A DNA stretch of 46,307 bases, from the NCBI GenBank assembly GCA_038321755.1, contig JBBQFJ010000005.1, positions 1 through 46,307 of the forward strand, given 5' to 3'. This document shows, piece by piece, positions 24,115 through 31,326 of the stretch. The DNA comes from JALHSW01 sp038321755. Lineage in GTDB: Bacteria > Actinomycetota > Acidimicrobiia > IMCC26256 > PALSA-555. A program made the position numbers and the translations under genes. The stretch's first letter is position 1; each line of letters begins with the position of its first letter. The notes beneath the pieces were generated by a model. It was not told where the DNA came from, did no database searches, and saw nothing but the letters and a program-made list of their open reading frames with translations.

Positions 24115-25251
24115 TTAGCGCGTCGGGCCGGTCGACCTCTCGGAGCTGGCGCCGGCGCCAGTGCCCCGACCAGCCAGGAGCGGCACCTCCATCTCGGCCG
24201 CGGTCAACGAGCCATGCGCGGACAGCAGGTTCGCCTCGTTCGGGAGCGTCGGGTCGATGAACGCGACTGCATCCCGCGCCGCGAGCACCACATCACCGAG
24301 GCGACGGCGGACGACCAACGGCGGCTCCGGGCCGAGCCACTGCTCCGCGAGGAGCTCGTCGCGCGACCGAACCCACGCACGCGCGCCGTACAAGTCGCGC
24401 GCTGCGGCCAGTAGCTCCTCGCCCGCGCCGCGCCGTGCGTGCAGGTAGCGGAACCGACCGTCACCGGAGCACGCGTCGATCAGCTCGCTGATCGCCCCGA
24501 GCTCGAGCCACGACTCGCGCTGGAGGTCCACCTGACCGTGATCGGCCGTGACCACGAGTGCCGCGTCCGCAGGCAAGGCCGCCCGGAGATCCCCGATGAG
24601 GCGATCGGTGAAAGCGACCTCGGCGTCGAAGAACCCGTCGTGGAGCCCGTGAGCGTGCGCGACCTCGTCGACGCCTGGGTAGTACGCATAGACGAAGGGC
24701 TCACCGTCGGCGACGAGCCGGCGGCACTGCTCGACGAGCGACGACACCGCGCGCCATCCCTCGAGCCGAGTCCCGCGCAGGTGCGCCTCGGTGAAGCCGG
24801 TCTTGCGGAACTCACTCTTGGTCACGACGGGCACCTCGCGACCTCGGAATGGCGCATGCCGTTGCACTGCGCGCGGGTCGGGCGGCGTGCGCCCCTCGTA
24901 GTGCCACGAGAGGGCGTTCAGCAGCGCGCCGTCCACGCGCACTCGGTACCCGATCAATCCGTGCTGCGACGGCGCCACGCCGGTCGTGATCGAGGTGAGC
25001 GCGGCCGCCGTCGTGGAGGGGGCGACCGACGTGATCGACGAACCCTCCAGCGAGTGCAGGGCGGGCAGCCCCGCGCCGCGCGCCGCGATCTGGTCCCAGC
25101 CCAGGCCGTCGACGACGAGGAGCACCACGCTCCTGGCGCCGCGGGCTGGTGCCGGAAGCCACGACACCTCGGTGGCGCCCAGCAGTGCCGGCACGAGCGA
25201 CGCGAGGCCGGGCCCGTCGTAGACGGGGAGGACAGGCGCAGGCTCGGTCAC
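24115..25251 (-). CDS. Alkaline-phosphatase-superfamily phosphodiesterase/nucleotide pyrophosphatase
   Basis: The 378-residue product is a type I phosphodiesterase-like metal hydrolase. Metal and nucleophile motifs are VVDGLG (residue about 47), PSTTAAALTSITTG with the nucleophilic Thr, DEVAHAHG (zinc site) and TADHGQ (second zinc site). No signal peptide is evident, so it appears cytoplasmic, or exported by an unseen route. The GTG at 25251 is preceded at 6 nt by TAGCCT. It shares a short divergent interval with the Rrf2 gene. The substrate is unknown; nucleotides or phosphodiester headgroups are family-level options. Confidence 0.87.
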   Translation of the reverse strand: MTEPAPVLPVYDGPGLASLVPALLGATEVSWLPAPARGARSVVLLVVDGLGWDQIAARGAGLPALHSLEGSSITSVAPSTTAAALTSITTGVAPSQHGLIGYRVRVDGALLNALSWHYEGRTPPDPRAVQRHAPFRGREVPVVTKSEFRKTGFTEAHLRGTRLEGWRAVSSLVEQCRRLVADGEPFVYAYYPGVDEVAHAHGLHDGFFDAEVAFTDRLIGDLRAALPADAALVVTADHGQVDLQRESWLELGAISELIDACSGDGRFRYLHARRGAGEELLAAARDLYGARAWVRSRDELLAEQWLGPEPPLVVRRRLGDVVLAARDAVAFIDPTLPNEANLLSAHGSLTAAEMEVPLLAGRGTGAGASSERSTGPTR

Positions 25252-25257
25252 CGTCGC

Positions 25258-25263
25258 AGGCTA
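25258..25263 (-). promoter_or_regulatory. Putative -10 box TAGCCT for the phosphodiesterase gene
   Basis: TAGCCT on the minus strand ends 6 nt before the GTG at 25251, with no Shine-Dalgarno. Same hexamer and spacing as the box at 13241-13246. Confidence 0.5.
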
Positions 25264-25292
25264 CCCACCGCCTGGCGCAGCCTCGATGCTGG

Positions 25293-25331
25293 GCTGTCGC
25301 CGCCGGGTTGTCGCCGCCGGGTTGTCGCCGG
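25293..25331. repeat. 14-bp unit repeated 2.8 times upstream of the Rrf2 gene
   Basis: GCTGTCGCCGCCGG (25293-25306) is followed by GTTGTCGCCGCCGG (25307-25320) and an 11-bp partial copy (25321-25331). The end of the last copy contributes to the Shine-Dalgarno GGAGGT. The period is not a multiple of three, consistent with a non-coding position. Confidence 0.93.
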
Positions 25332-25335
25332 AGGT
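25330..25335 (+). promoter_or_regulatory. Shine-Dalgarno GGAGGT deciding the Rrf2 start
   Basis: GGAGGT lies 7 nt before the ATG at 25343. This favours that ATG over the one seven codons later (25364) that opens the conserved domain. Confidence 0.65.
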
Positions 25336-25342
25336 GGTGTTC

Positions 25343-25792
25343 ATGCGCGACCATGGCCACGTCATGAAGGTGTCGACACGCGGCGACTATGCGGCCCGAG
25401 CGCTCCTGTCCCTCGCGCTGCACGAATCCGATCGACCGACGTCGGTCAAGGAGATCGCGGAGCGGACCACCCTCCCGCAGCCGTACCTCGAGCAGATCCT
25501 GCTCGCCGTGAAGGGCGCCGGACTCGTGCGGTCCAAGCGGGGCGTCGGCGGCGGGTACGTCCTCGCGCGTCCGGCAGACGAGATCACGCTCGCAGAGATC
25601 CTCGGTGCGGTCGAGGGGCCGCTCGTCACCGTCGTCGGTGAGCACGACCACTGCGAGGGTCACTGCGTGCTGCAGGAGGTCTGGTTCGGCGCCTCGGAGG
25701 AGATGCGTCTCGTCCTCGAACGAGTCACCCTGGCCGACCTCGTGCGGCAGACCCGCGCCGGACACCCGCTTCCTGCCGCGCCGACGGGCTGA
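25343..25792 (+). CDS. Rrf2-family transcriptional regulator
   Basis: Rrf2 proteins are dimeric winged-helix regulators, many sensing iron-sulfur, redox or nitric oxide. The 149-residue product has the conserved N-terminal MKVSTRGDYAARALLSLA, the recognition region LPQPYLEQILLAVKGAGLVRS with KRGVGGGY following, and a short ligand loop HDHCEGHC with only two cysteines (Cys104, Cys108) plus His101, 103 and 107. IscR/NsrR-type proteins use three cysteines, so any cluster here would need other ligands. apbE follows 8 nt downstream, so it may control flavinylation or simply itself. The start is set by GGAGGT. Confidence 0.9.
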   Translation: MRDHGHVMKVSTRGDYAARALLSLALHESDRPTSVKEIAERTTLPQPYLEQILLAVKGAGLVRSKRGVGGGYVLARPADEITLAEILGAVEGPLVTVVGEHDHCEGHCVLQEVWFGASEEMRLVLERVTLADLVRQTRAGHPLPAAPTG

Positions 25793-25800
25793 CCCGGGCT

Positions 25801-26733
25801 GTGCCGACACAGGAGTCGTCTGCCCGCGCGATGGGCACGGACGTACATGTGATCGTCGTCACCGCGGACTCGGCGGAGCCGCACGATCTCGCGGAGCAGC
25901 TCGTCCAGCAGGCGTTCGTGCGGCTCGAGCAGCTCGAAGGACGCTGGAGCCGCTTCCGCCCCGAGAGCGAGCTGTGCCGCATCAACGAAGCCACCGGCGT
26001 GCCGGTCATGGTCGCACCGATCACCTTCGAGCTGCTCCGGCACGCGGTGGCGTCGTGGCGTCGGACGGACGGCGCCTGCGACCCGACCGTGGCACCGTCG
26101 GTCGTCGCCGCGGGGTACGACCGAGACTTCGCGTCCGTCGACGCGAACGGCCCGGCCCTGGAGCCCAGCCCGGTCGGTCCCGCACCGGGTTGCGGCGACA
26201 TCGTGCTGGATCCGATCGTGCGGTCGATCCGACTGCCACCCGGCGTGACCCTCGACCTCGGTGGGATCGCCAAAGGCTTCGCTGCTGACGTCGTCGCCGA
26301 GGAGCTGCATGACGCTGGTGCGGCCGGTGTCTGCGTCAACCTGGGTGGCGACCTGCGCGTCCTGGGCACCGCGCCGAAGTCAGACGCCTGGGTGGTCGAG
26401 GTCGAGGAGGCCGACGACCGACCCCGCCTCGCGCTGGCGGCGGGCGGGGTCGCGACGACGAGTCGACGGCGACGTACCTGGCGTCGCGGCGACCGCGACT
26501 ACCACCACGTGGTCGATCCGCGCACCGGCGCGCCCGCCGACGTGCCCTGGCTCGCCGCGACGGTGGTGGCGGGACGCGCGCGCGATGCCGAGGCGCTGGC
26601 CAAGGCGGCATTCCTCGCACCCGACGCCGCCGCGGCCAGCGCCGTGCTCCGACGGAACGACGCAACGGGGCTCCTCGTCGACGGCGAGGGGCAGAGCATC
26701 GCGCTCGAAGGGTTCGAAGCGTTCAGACGCTGA
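25801..26733 (+). CDS. apbE: FAD:protein FMN transferase (ApbE family)
   Basis: ApbE covalently attaches FMN to a Thr/Ser of target flavoproteins, using FAD and Mg2+. The 310-residue product shows RAMGTDVHV near the N-terminus, LEGRWSRFRPESEL, DGACDPTV, the DLGGIAKGFAAD motif around residue 160, NLGGDLRVLG, and the VVDPRTG end. No lipoprotein signal is visible, so it is probably cytoplasmic. The GTG at 25801 is 8 nt after the Rrf2 stop. No FMN-binding-domain target is encoded in the window. Its 3' end overlaps the convergent histidine kinase by 11 bp. Confidence 0.92.
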   Translation: MPTQESSARAMGTDVHVIVVTADSAEPHDLAEQLVQQAFVRLEQLEGRWSRFRPESELCRINEATGVPVMVAPITFELLRHAVASWRRTDGACDPTVAPSVVAAGYDRDFASVDANGPALEPSPVGPAPGCGDIVLDPIVRSIRLPPGVTLDLGGIAKGFAADVVAEELHDAGAAGVCVNLGGDLRVLGTAPKSDAWVVEVEEADDRPRLALAAGGVATTSRRRRTWRRGDRDYHHVVDPRTGAPADVPWLAATVVAGRARDAEALAKAAFLAPDAAAASAVLRRNDATGLLVDGEGQSIALEGFEAFRR

Positions 26734-28132
26734 CCGGCACGGGACCGAGCGGGATGCTCGCGGGCGCGGCCGGGAGGAGCAGCACGACGGCGAGACCGCC
26801 CGGTGGCGAGACCGCCAGCTCCACCGTGCCCCCGTCGGCCGCCACGAGTCGACCGACGATCGCGAGCCCGAGGCCGAAGCCACCGCGGCCGCGTCGGCTC
26901 GGCTCGGCGCGCCAGAAGCGGTCGAAGGCCCGAGCGCGCTGCTCCGGCGTCATCCCGGGACCGGCATCGGCGACCTCGAGTCGCACTCGGGCGCCGTCGC
27001 GGCGGGCGGTGACGGTCACGGCGGTCCCGGCCGGCGCGACGTCGAGCGCATTGCTCAACAGGTTGTCGAGGATCTGCTCGAGACGCCCGGGAACGCTTCG
27101 CACCGCCGGTGCGTCACGCTCGACCTCGAGCCGGACGCCACGCTCGCCGGCAAGTGGCTCCCAGGCGTCGCGCCGACGGGCCAGGACCTCGGTGACGTCG
27201 ACGTCGACGGTGGGTACCGTCACGTCCTCGGCCCGAGCCAAGGTCAGGAGACCGTCGACGAGGCGGGCGAGCCGATCGACCTCGGTGCGCGCCCCCTGGA
27301 GATCCTCGACGCGGAAGTCCGAACCCTCCTCCTCGAGGTTCTCGAGTCGGAGGCTGAGCGCGGTCAACGGCGTCCGCAGCTGGTGCGAGGCGTCGGCGAC
27401 GAACGCCTGCTGCGCGAGCACCAGCGCCTCGAGCCGCGCTGCAGTCGCGTTGAACGACAGCGCGAGACCGTGGAGCTCCGGAGGATCGTCCGGAACGCTC
27501 ACCCTCGCCGCCAGGTCGCCGTCGCCGAGGCGCGCCGCGCTCGCGTCGAGCTCGGCCAGCGGTCGCGTGAAGGAGCGGGCGAGGAGCACGCTGACGAGGA
27601 GGACCACCATCGCGACGACACCGCCGAGACCGGCCAGCAGCAGCCAATGGTCACGCGTCCGCTCGGTCACCACCGCCAGCGACGACGACACGCGTACGGC
27701 CCCCACCTCATCGTTGCTCGAGAGCACCGGGACGGTGACGCTCAAGACCTCGGCGGAGCGCAGCGACCGCTCGCCCGAGGTCTGACGACCGCGCGCCGCC
27801 GCGGCGATCTCCGGCTCGCGACTCAGGTTCGTCCCCACGGGGGGTTCGTGTGCACCGGACGTCGCGACGACGGCACCCGTCGCGTCCACGACGACGGCCC
27901 GCATCCCGGTCTGACGGTGGAAGGATCGGGCGATGCGGTCGAGCCCAACCGGCGCCGCGGAGTCCGTCATCGCCTCACCGACGCGCATCGCGAGCGCGTA
28001 GGAATCGGTCTGCACCTGACTCGTGAGGCGACGGTGCTCGGCGTTCGCGAACGAGAGCCCGAGCGGCAGCTCGAGCGCGAGCAGGACGAACACCATCAGC
28101 GAGAGGTACGAGATCAACAGGCGTCGCCTCAC
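26723..28132 (-). CDS. Two-component sensor histidine kinase
   Basis: The 469-residue sensor has a first membrane helix (about residues 6-28), an extracellular domain of about 130 residues, a second helix (about 163-187), a HAMP linker, the phosphoacceptor box DASHQLRTPL with His250, the N box LDNLLSNALD, and G boxes DAGPGM and GFGLGLAIVG. The signal is unknown; the extracellular segment looks like a small PAS/CACHE-type fold but I cannot assign it. The GTG start overlaps the response regulator stop (GTGA). The Pro-rich C-terminus runs 11 bp into the convergent apbE. Confidence 0.94.
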   Translation of the reverse strand: MRRRLLISYLSLMVFVLLALELPLGLSFANAEHRRLTSQVQTDSYALAMRVGEAMTDSAAPVGLDRIARSFHRQTGMRAVVVDATGAVVATSGAHEPPVGTNLSREPEIAAAARGRQTSGERSLRSAEVLSVTVPVLSSNDEVGAVRVSSSLAVVTERTRDHWLLLAGLGGVVAMVVLLVSVLLARSFTRPLAELDASAARLGDGDLAARVSVPDDPPELHGLALSFNATAARLEALVLAQQAFVADASHQLRTPLTALSLRLENLEEEGSDFRVEDLQGARTEVDRLARLVDGLLTLARAEDVTVPTVDVDVTEVLARRRDAWEPLAGERGVRLEVERDAPAVRSVPGRLEQILDNLLSNALDVAPAGTAVTVTARRDGARVRLEVADAGPGMTPEQRARAFDRFWRAEPSRRGRGGFGLGLAIVGRLVAADGGTVELAVSPPGGLAVVLLLPAAPASIPLGPVPVSV

Positions 28133-28821
28133 ACGCGCGCTCCTTCCTCACGCAAGCGGTACCCGACGCCACGCACCGTCTCGATCCATCGGGGATCCCG
28201 GAGCTTCCGGCGGAGGCTGCCGATGTGGACGTCGAGCGTCTTGGTCGGCCCGTACCAGTGGGGATCCCACACCTCGTCGAGGATGTGCTGGCGGCTGCAG
28301 ACCGCTCCAGGGTCGTGCGCGAGGAGGGCGAGCAGGTCGAACTCCTTGGGCGTGAGCGAGACCTCTTCCCCGTCCACCACCACGCGGCGCGTTCGCCGGT
28401 CGACCTGGAGCCGTGGCGCTCCCGGCGACGGGTCCCCCGACGACGGGCCCTCCGCGCTCCCCGCCGCGGCGCGTCGGGTGACCGCTCGGATGCGAGCGAC
28501 GAGCTCGCGAAGCCCGAACGGCTTCACGACGTAGTCGTCGGCCCCGAGCTCGAGGCCGACGACTCGATCGATCTCGTCGCCACGCGCGGTGACGACGATG
28601 ATCGGGACCTCCGAACGCGACCGCAGCTCCCGGCACAGGTCGAACCCGTCGATGTCCGGGAGCCCGAGGTCGAGGAGCACGACGTCGCTCGGCACCGCCT
28701 CGAAGGCGGCCAGTGCATCTCCACCCCGCTCGCAGTGTCGAACCTCGAAGCCCTCGCGTTCGAGGCCCCGCACCAGGGGGGAAGCGATCGACTGATCGTC
28801 CTCGACGAGGAGCACCCGCAT
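28129..28821 (-). CDS. OmpR-family response regulator
   Basis: The 230-residue product has a receiver domain with EDD at residues 7-9, phosphoacceptor Asp51 in LLDLGLP, the conserved Thr in VVTARG and Lys in VVKPFG, then a linker and a winged-helix DNA-binding domain (LTPKEFDLL, RKLRDPRWIETVRGVGYRL). I start at the ATG at 28821; a TTG two codons upstream is possible. It is coupled to the kinase (GTGA). The 153-bp gap upstream (28822-28974) holds its promoter region, but I could not single out a convincing -10 box there. Confidence 0.95.
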   Translation of the reverse strand: MRVLLVEDDQSIASPLVRGLEREGFEVRHCERGGDALAAFEAVPSDVVLLDLGLPDIDGFDLCRELRSRSEVPIIVVTARGDEIDRVVGLELGADDYVVKPFGLRELVARIRAVTRRAAAGSAEGPSSGDPSPGAPRLQVDRRTRRVVVDGEEVSLTPKEFDLLALLAHDPGAVCSRQHILDEVWDPHWYGPTKTLDVHIGSLRRKLRDPRWIETVRGVGYRLREEGARV

Positions 28822-28974
28822 CTTCAAGGCGTCGGCATGCTGCCCGCCAACCTTTACCTACCGCTGGGGGTGGCCTCGACTCACCTTGGGCTGGGTTCCC
28901 GTACGTTGCGGGGGTACCGATTCCATCGTCGGTGCCCCAAGAGAAGCCCAGACTGCGACGGCCCGTCGGTGGGA

Positions 28975-29898
28975 TCACTCCCCCGGCGGGCCGAGCGCGT
29001 CCAGGGCCGCCGCGAGATCGGCCGGGAGGGGATCCTCGAACGCGAGAGAGCTCCCGTCCACCGGGTGCGCGAACCCGAGGGCGACGGCGTGCAGGAAGGG
29101 CCGGTCGGGGCCGGTCGGGAGCCGGCGACCCCCGTAGGCACCGTCCCCCACGACCGGGTGCCCGATCGCGGCCAGATGGACGCGGATCTGATGCGTCCGA
29201 CCGGTCTCGAGCCGGCACTCCACGAGGGAGACGTCGGCCTCGGGCCAGAACGTGCGCACCTCGTAGCCCGTGCGCGCCGGCCGGCCCGCCTCGCGGACCG
29301 CCATGCGCGTGCGCTGGCGGGTCGAGCGTCCGATCGGGGCGTCCACGACGCCGCGCGGCGACGCGAGCTCGCCGGCGACGAGCGCCAGGTACCGGCGATC
29401 CACCTCTCGGGCGCCCAACATCGCCACGAGCGCTTCGTAGGCGCGCTGGGTGCGGGCGACGATCATCAGCCCGCTGGTGTCCCGGTCGAGCCGATGGACG
29501 ATCCCCGGTCGCGCCGGATCTCCGACGAGGGCGATCTCGGGGAACCGGTCCAGCAGGCCGTGGACGACGGTCCCGTGCGCATGGCCGGGCCCCGGGTGCA
29601 CCACGAGCCCGGGAGGCTTCGCGATGACGATCACGTCGTCGTCGAGGGAGCGGACGTCGAGGGGCACCGGCTCCGGTCCCGGGAGCTCGGGCGGACTCGG
29701 CGCTCCCAACAGCTCGACCACCTCGCCGGCGACCAGTCGATGGCTCTTCGGCACGGGCTCACCCCCCACCAACACCGCCTCGGTGTTGATGAGCTGCTGC
29801 ACCTCCGAGCGACTCCATCCGGTGAGCAGCGCGACGGCGCGATCCAATCGCTCCCCGGCGAGGGACTCCGGCACCCGGATCGGCTCCTGTTCGCTCAT
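28975..29898 (-). CDS. rluD: RluD-family 23S rRNA pseudouridine synthase
   Basis: The 307-residue product has an N-terminal S4 RNA-binding domain (ERLDRAVALLTGWSRSEVQQLI) and a catalytic domain with the HRLDRDTSG motif, whose Asp is the nucleophile, and RTHQIRVHL. RluD-type enzymes modify helix 69 of 23S rRNA, but the RluA/C/D group is hard to split by eye. The ATG start overlaps the lspA stop (ATGA), the common lspA-rluD pairing in actinobacteria. Confidence 0.94.
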   Translation of the reverse strand: MSEQEPIRVPESLAGERLDRAVALLTGWSRSEVQQLINTEAVLVGGEPVPKSHRLVAGEVVELLGAPSPPELPGPEPVPLDVRSLDDDVIVIAKPPGLVVHPGPGHAHGTVVHGLLDRFPEIALVGDPARPGIVHRLDRDTSGLMIVARTQRAYEALVAMLGAREVDRRYLALVAGELASPRGVVDAPIGRSTRQRTRMAVREAGRPARTGYEVRTFWPEADVSLVECRLETGRTHQIRVHLAAIGHPVVGDGAYGGRRLPTGPDRPFLHAVALGFAHPVDGSSLAFEDPLPADLAAALDALGPPGE

Positions 29899-30458
29899 CC
29901 GAGCGCCTCGGCGTCGCCCCGACTGCGCCGGCCACCGAGGAGGCTCCAGCCGATCAGGAGGATCGCTCCGACGGTGATCGCGCTGTCGGCGACGTTGAAG
30001 GTGGGAAAGCTGCCCACGCGGATGAAGTCGACGACCGCGCCCTCCAAGAACCCGGGGGATCGGAAGACCCGATCCGTGAGGTTGCCGATCGCGCCGCCGA
30101 GCACGAGCGCGAGTGCGACCACTGCGACGACTCCGTCGGTCCGCTTCGCCGCGCGTACCAGGAACGCCACGAGGACGATCGCGAGCACGGCGATGATCGG
30201 CGTCATCCCCTGGAAGAGGCTGAACGCGCCACCCGTGTTACGGCTCAGCTGGAGCTGGACGTCCCTGCCGATGATGGACCGTGGTCCGTCGGCGAGCTCT
30301 TGGACTGCCCACACCTTGGTGAGCTGGTCGAGCACGACCACCGCCAGGACGATGGAGACGACCAGCAGCGCTCGCCGGCGGCCGTCCGTCGAGCGCCCTC
30401 CCGATCGGGCGGTGGACGGAGGCGCGGCGGCGCCCCGATCAGCGTCGTCGTTCGGCAC
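29895..30458 (-). CDS. lspA: Signal peptidase II (lipoprotein signal peptidase)
   Basis: LspA cleaves prolipoproteins at the lipidated cysteine. The 187-residue protein has a hydrophilic N-terminus of about 28 residues, four membrane helices, the N-terminal LDQLTK motif, and both catalytic aspartates in GGAIGNLTDR and FNVADSAI. The GTG at 30458 lies 20 nt inside the end of the DksA-like gene, and the stop overlaps rluD. The DUF3048 lipoprotein in this window would be one of its substrates. Confidence 0.95.
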   Translation of the reverse strand: MPNDDADRGAAAPPSTARSGGRSTDGRRRALLVVSIVLAVVVLDQLTKVWAVQELADGPRSIIGRDVQLQLSRNTGGAFSLFQGMTPIIAVLAIVLVAFLVRAAKRTDGVVAVVALALVLGGAIGNLTDRVFRSPGFLEGAVVDFIRVGSFPTFNVADSAITVGAILLIGWSLLGGRRSRGDAEALG

Positions 30459-31266
30459 GCGCCTTGCAGTCGACGCACACGTCGGCCCAAGGGATCGCGT
30501 CGAGGCGCTCGAGCGGCAGACGTCGGCCTGCTGGGGTGCAGACGCCGTAGGTGCCCTTCTTCATCCGGGTCAGCGCGGCGCTGATCTCGTCGACGACCTG
30601 GCGCGCCGACGCCGAGAGCAGCAGGTCGCGCTCCCGCTCCACGTTGACGGTGTCGCCGTCACCCGACTCCTCGTCGAACTGGGTGTCGCCACCTTCGCGG
30701 TCGCGCGCGAGCTGCTCGGCCTCGGCCGCGAGCTCGTCGGCCTGGCCCTGGATCCGGTGCTGCTCCTCGATCAGCTTCTTCTTGAGGCGCTCGAGGGTCT
30801 TGTCGGAGAGGTTCGCAGCAGACGGGTTGACCTCGAACCCCGACAGCGGGCAGGTGACGGTCGTCTTCTTCTTGACCGGCGCGACCTTCTCCGGTACGAC
30901 CTTCGCCGGCGCGACCTTCGGCGGCGTCGGCGCCTTCTTCGTGGGAGGCGTCTTGGCGGGTGCGGCCTTCTTCGCCACCTTCTTGGGCGCGACCTTCTTC
31001 GCCACCTTCTTGGGCGCGACCTTCTTGGGCGCGGCCTTCTTGGCCGGCGCGGCCTGCTTCGCCACCTTCTTGGGCGCGGCCTTCTTGGCCGGCGCGGCCT
31101 TCTTCGCGACCTTTTTGGTGGTGGACTTCTTGGCCGGGGCGGCCTTCTTGGCAACTGCCTTCGATGGCACCGTGACCGCCTTCGTGCGCTTGGTGGGAGT
31201 CCCGCAGCGCCGGCAACGGGGCGCGGGGAGCGTCGGATGGTACAGCCCAGGCAGGTCGGGTTCCAA
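30439..31266 (-). CDS. DksA/TraR-family protein with histone-H1-like Lys/Ala/Pro tail
   Basis: The 275-residue product (TTG at 31266; GTG at 31170 is a shorter option) has three parts. First, a short N-terminus with CRRCG. Second, about 85 residues (about 33-120) of repeated KKAAPAKK/KKVAPKK blocks like the tail of histone H1. Third, a C-terminal DksA/TraR domain (coiled-coil region, then YGVCTPAGRRLPLERL and VCVDC). The zinc site is CxxA ... CxxC, lacking the second cysteine. DksA-type proteins act on RNA polymerase; the basic tail suggests nucleic-acid binding. It is divergent from ileS and leads the lspA-rluD run. Confidence 0.87.
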   Translation of the reverse strand: MEPDLPGLYHPTLPAPRCRRCGTPTKRTKAVTVPSKAVAKKAAPAKKSTTKKVAKKAAPAKKAAPKKVAKQAAPAKKAAPKKVAPKKVAKKVAPKKVAKKAAPAKTPPTKKAPTPPKVAPAKVVPEKVAPVKKKTTVTCPLSGFEVNPSAANLSDKTLERLKKKLIEEQHRIQGQADELAAEAEQLARDREGGDTQFDEESGDGDTVNVERERDLLLSASARQVVDEISAALTRMKKGTYGVCTPAGRRLPLERLDAIPWADVCVDCKARAERRR

Positions 31267-31313
31267 CGGTGGCGGCTCCCCCGATGGGTGCCGTCATCCG
31301 GGGTGCCACCACG

Positions 31314-31319
31314 TACGCT
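31314..31319 (+). promoter_or_regulatory. Putative -10 box TACGCT, leaderless ileS promoter
   Basis: TACGCT ends 7 nt before the ileS GTG at 31327. There is no Shine-Dalgarno, T-box or leader ORF. Confidence 0.55.
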
Positions 31320-31326
31320 CGCAGCC

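Noticed and set aside
30905..31170. The Lys/Ala/Pro repeat tract as a separate small histone-like gene
   Set aside because: It is in one uninterrupted frame with the DksA/TraR domain, with no stop between them.
28225..31326. A plus-strand open frame running more than 1000 codons upstream of the ileS start
   Set aside because: It is antisense to the response regulator, rluD, lspA and dksA-like genes, has Arg/His/Pro-rich shadow composition and no family motif. IleS begins at 31327.
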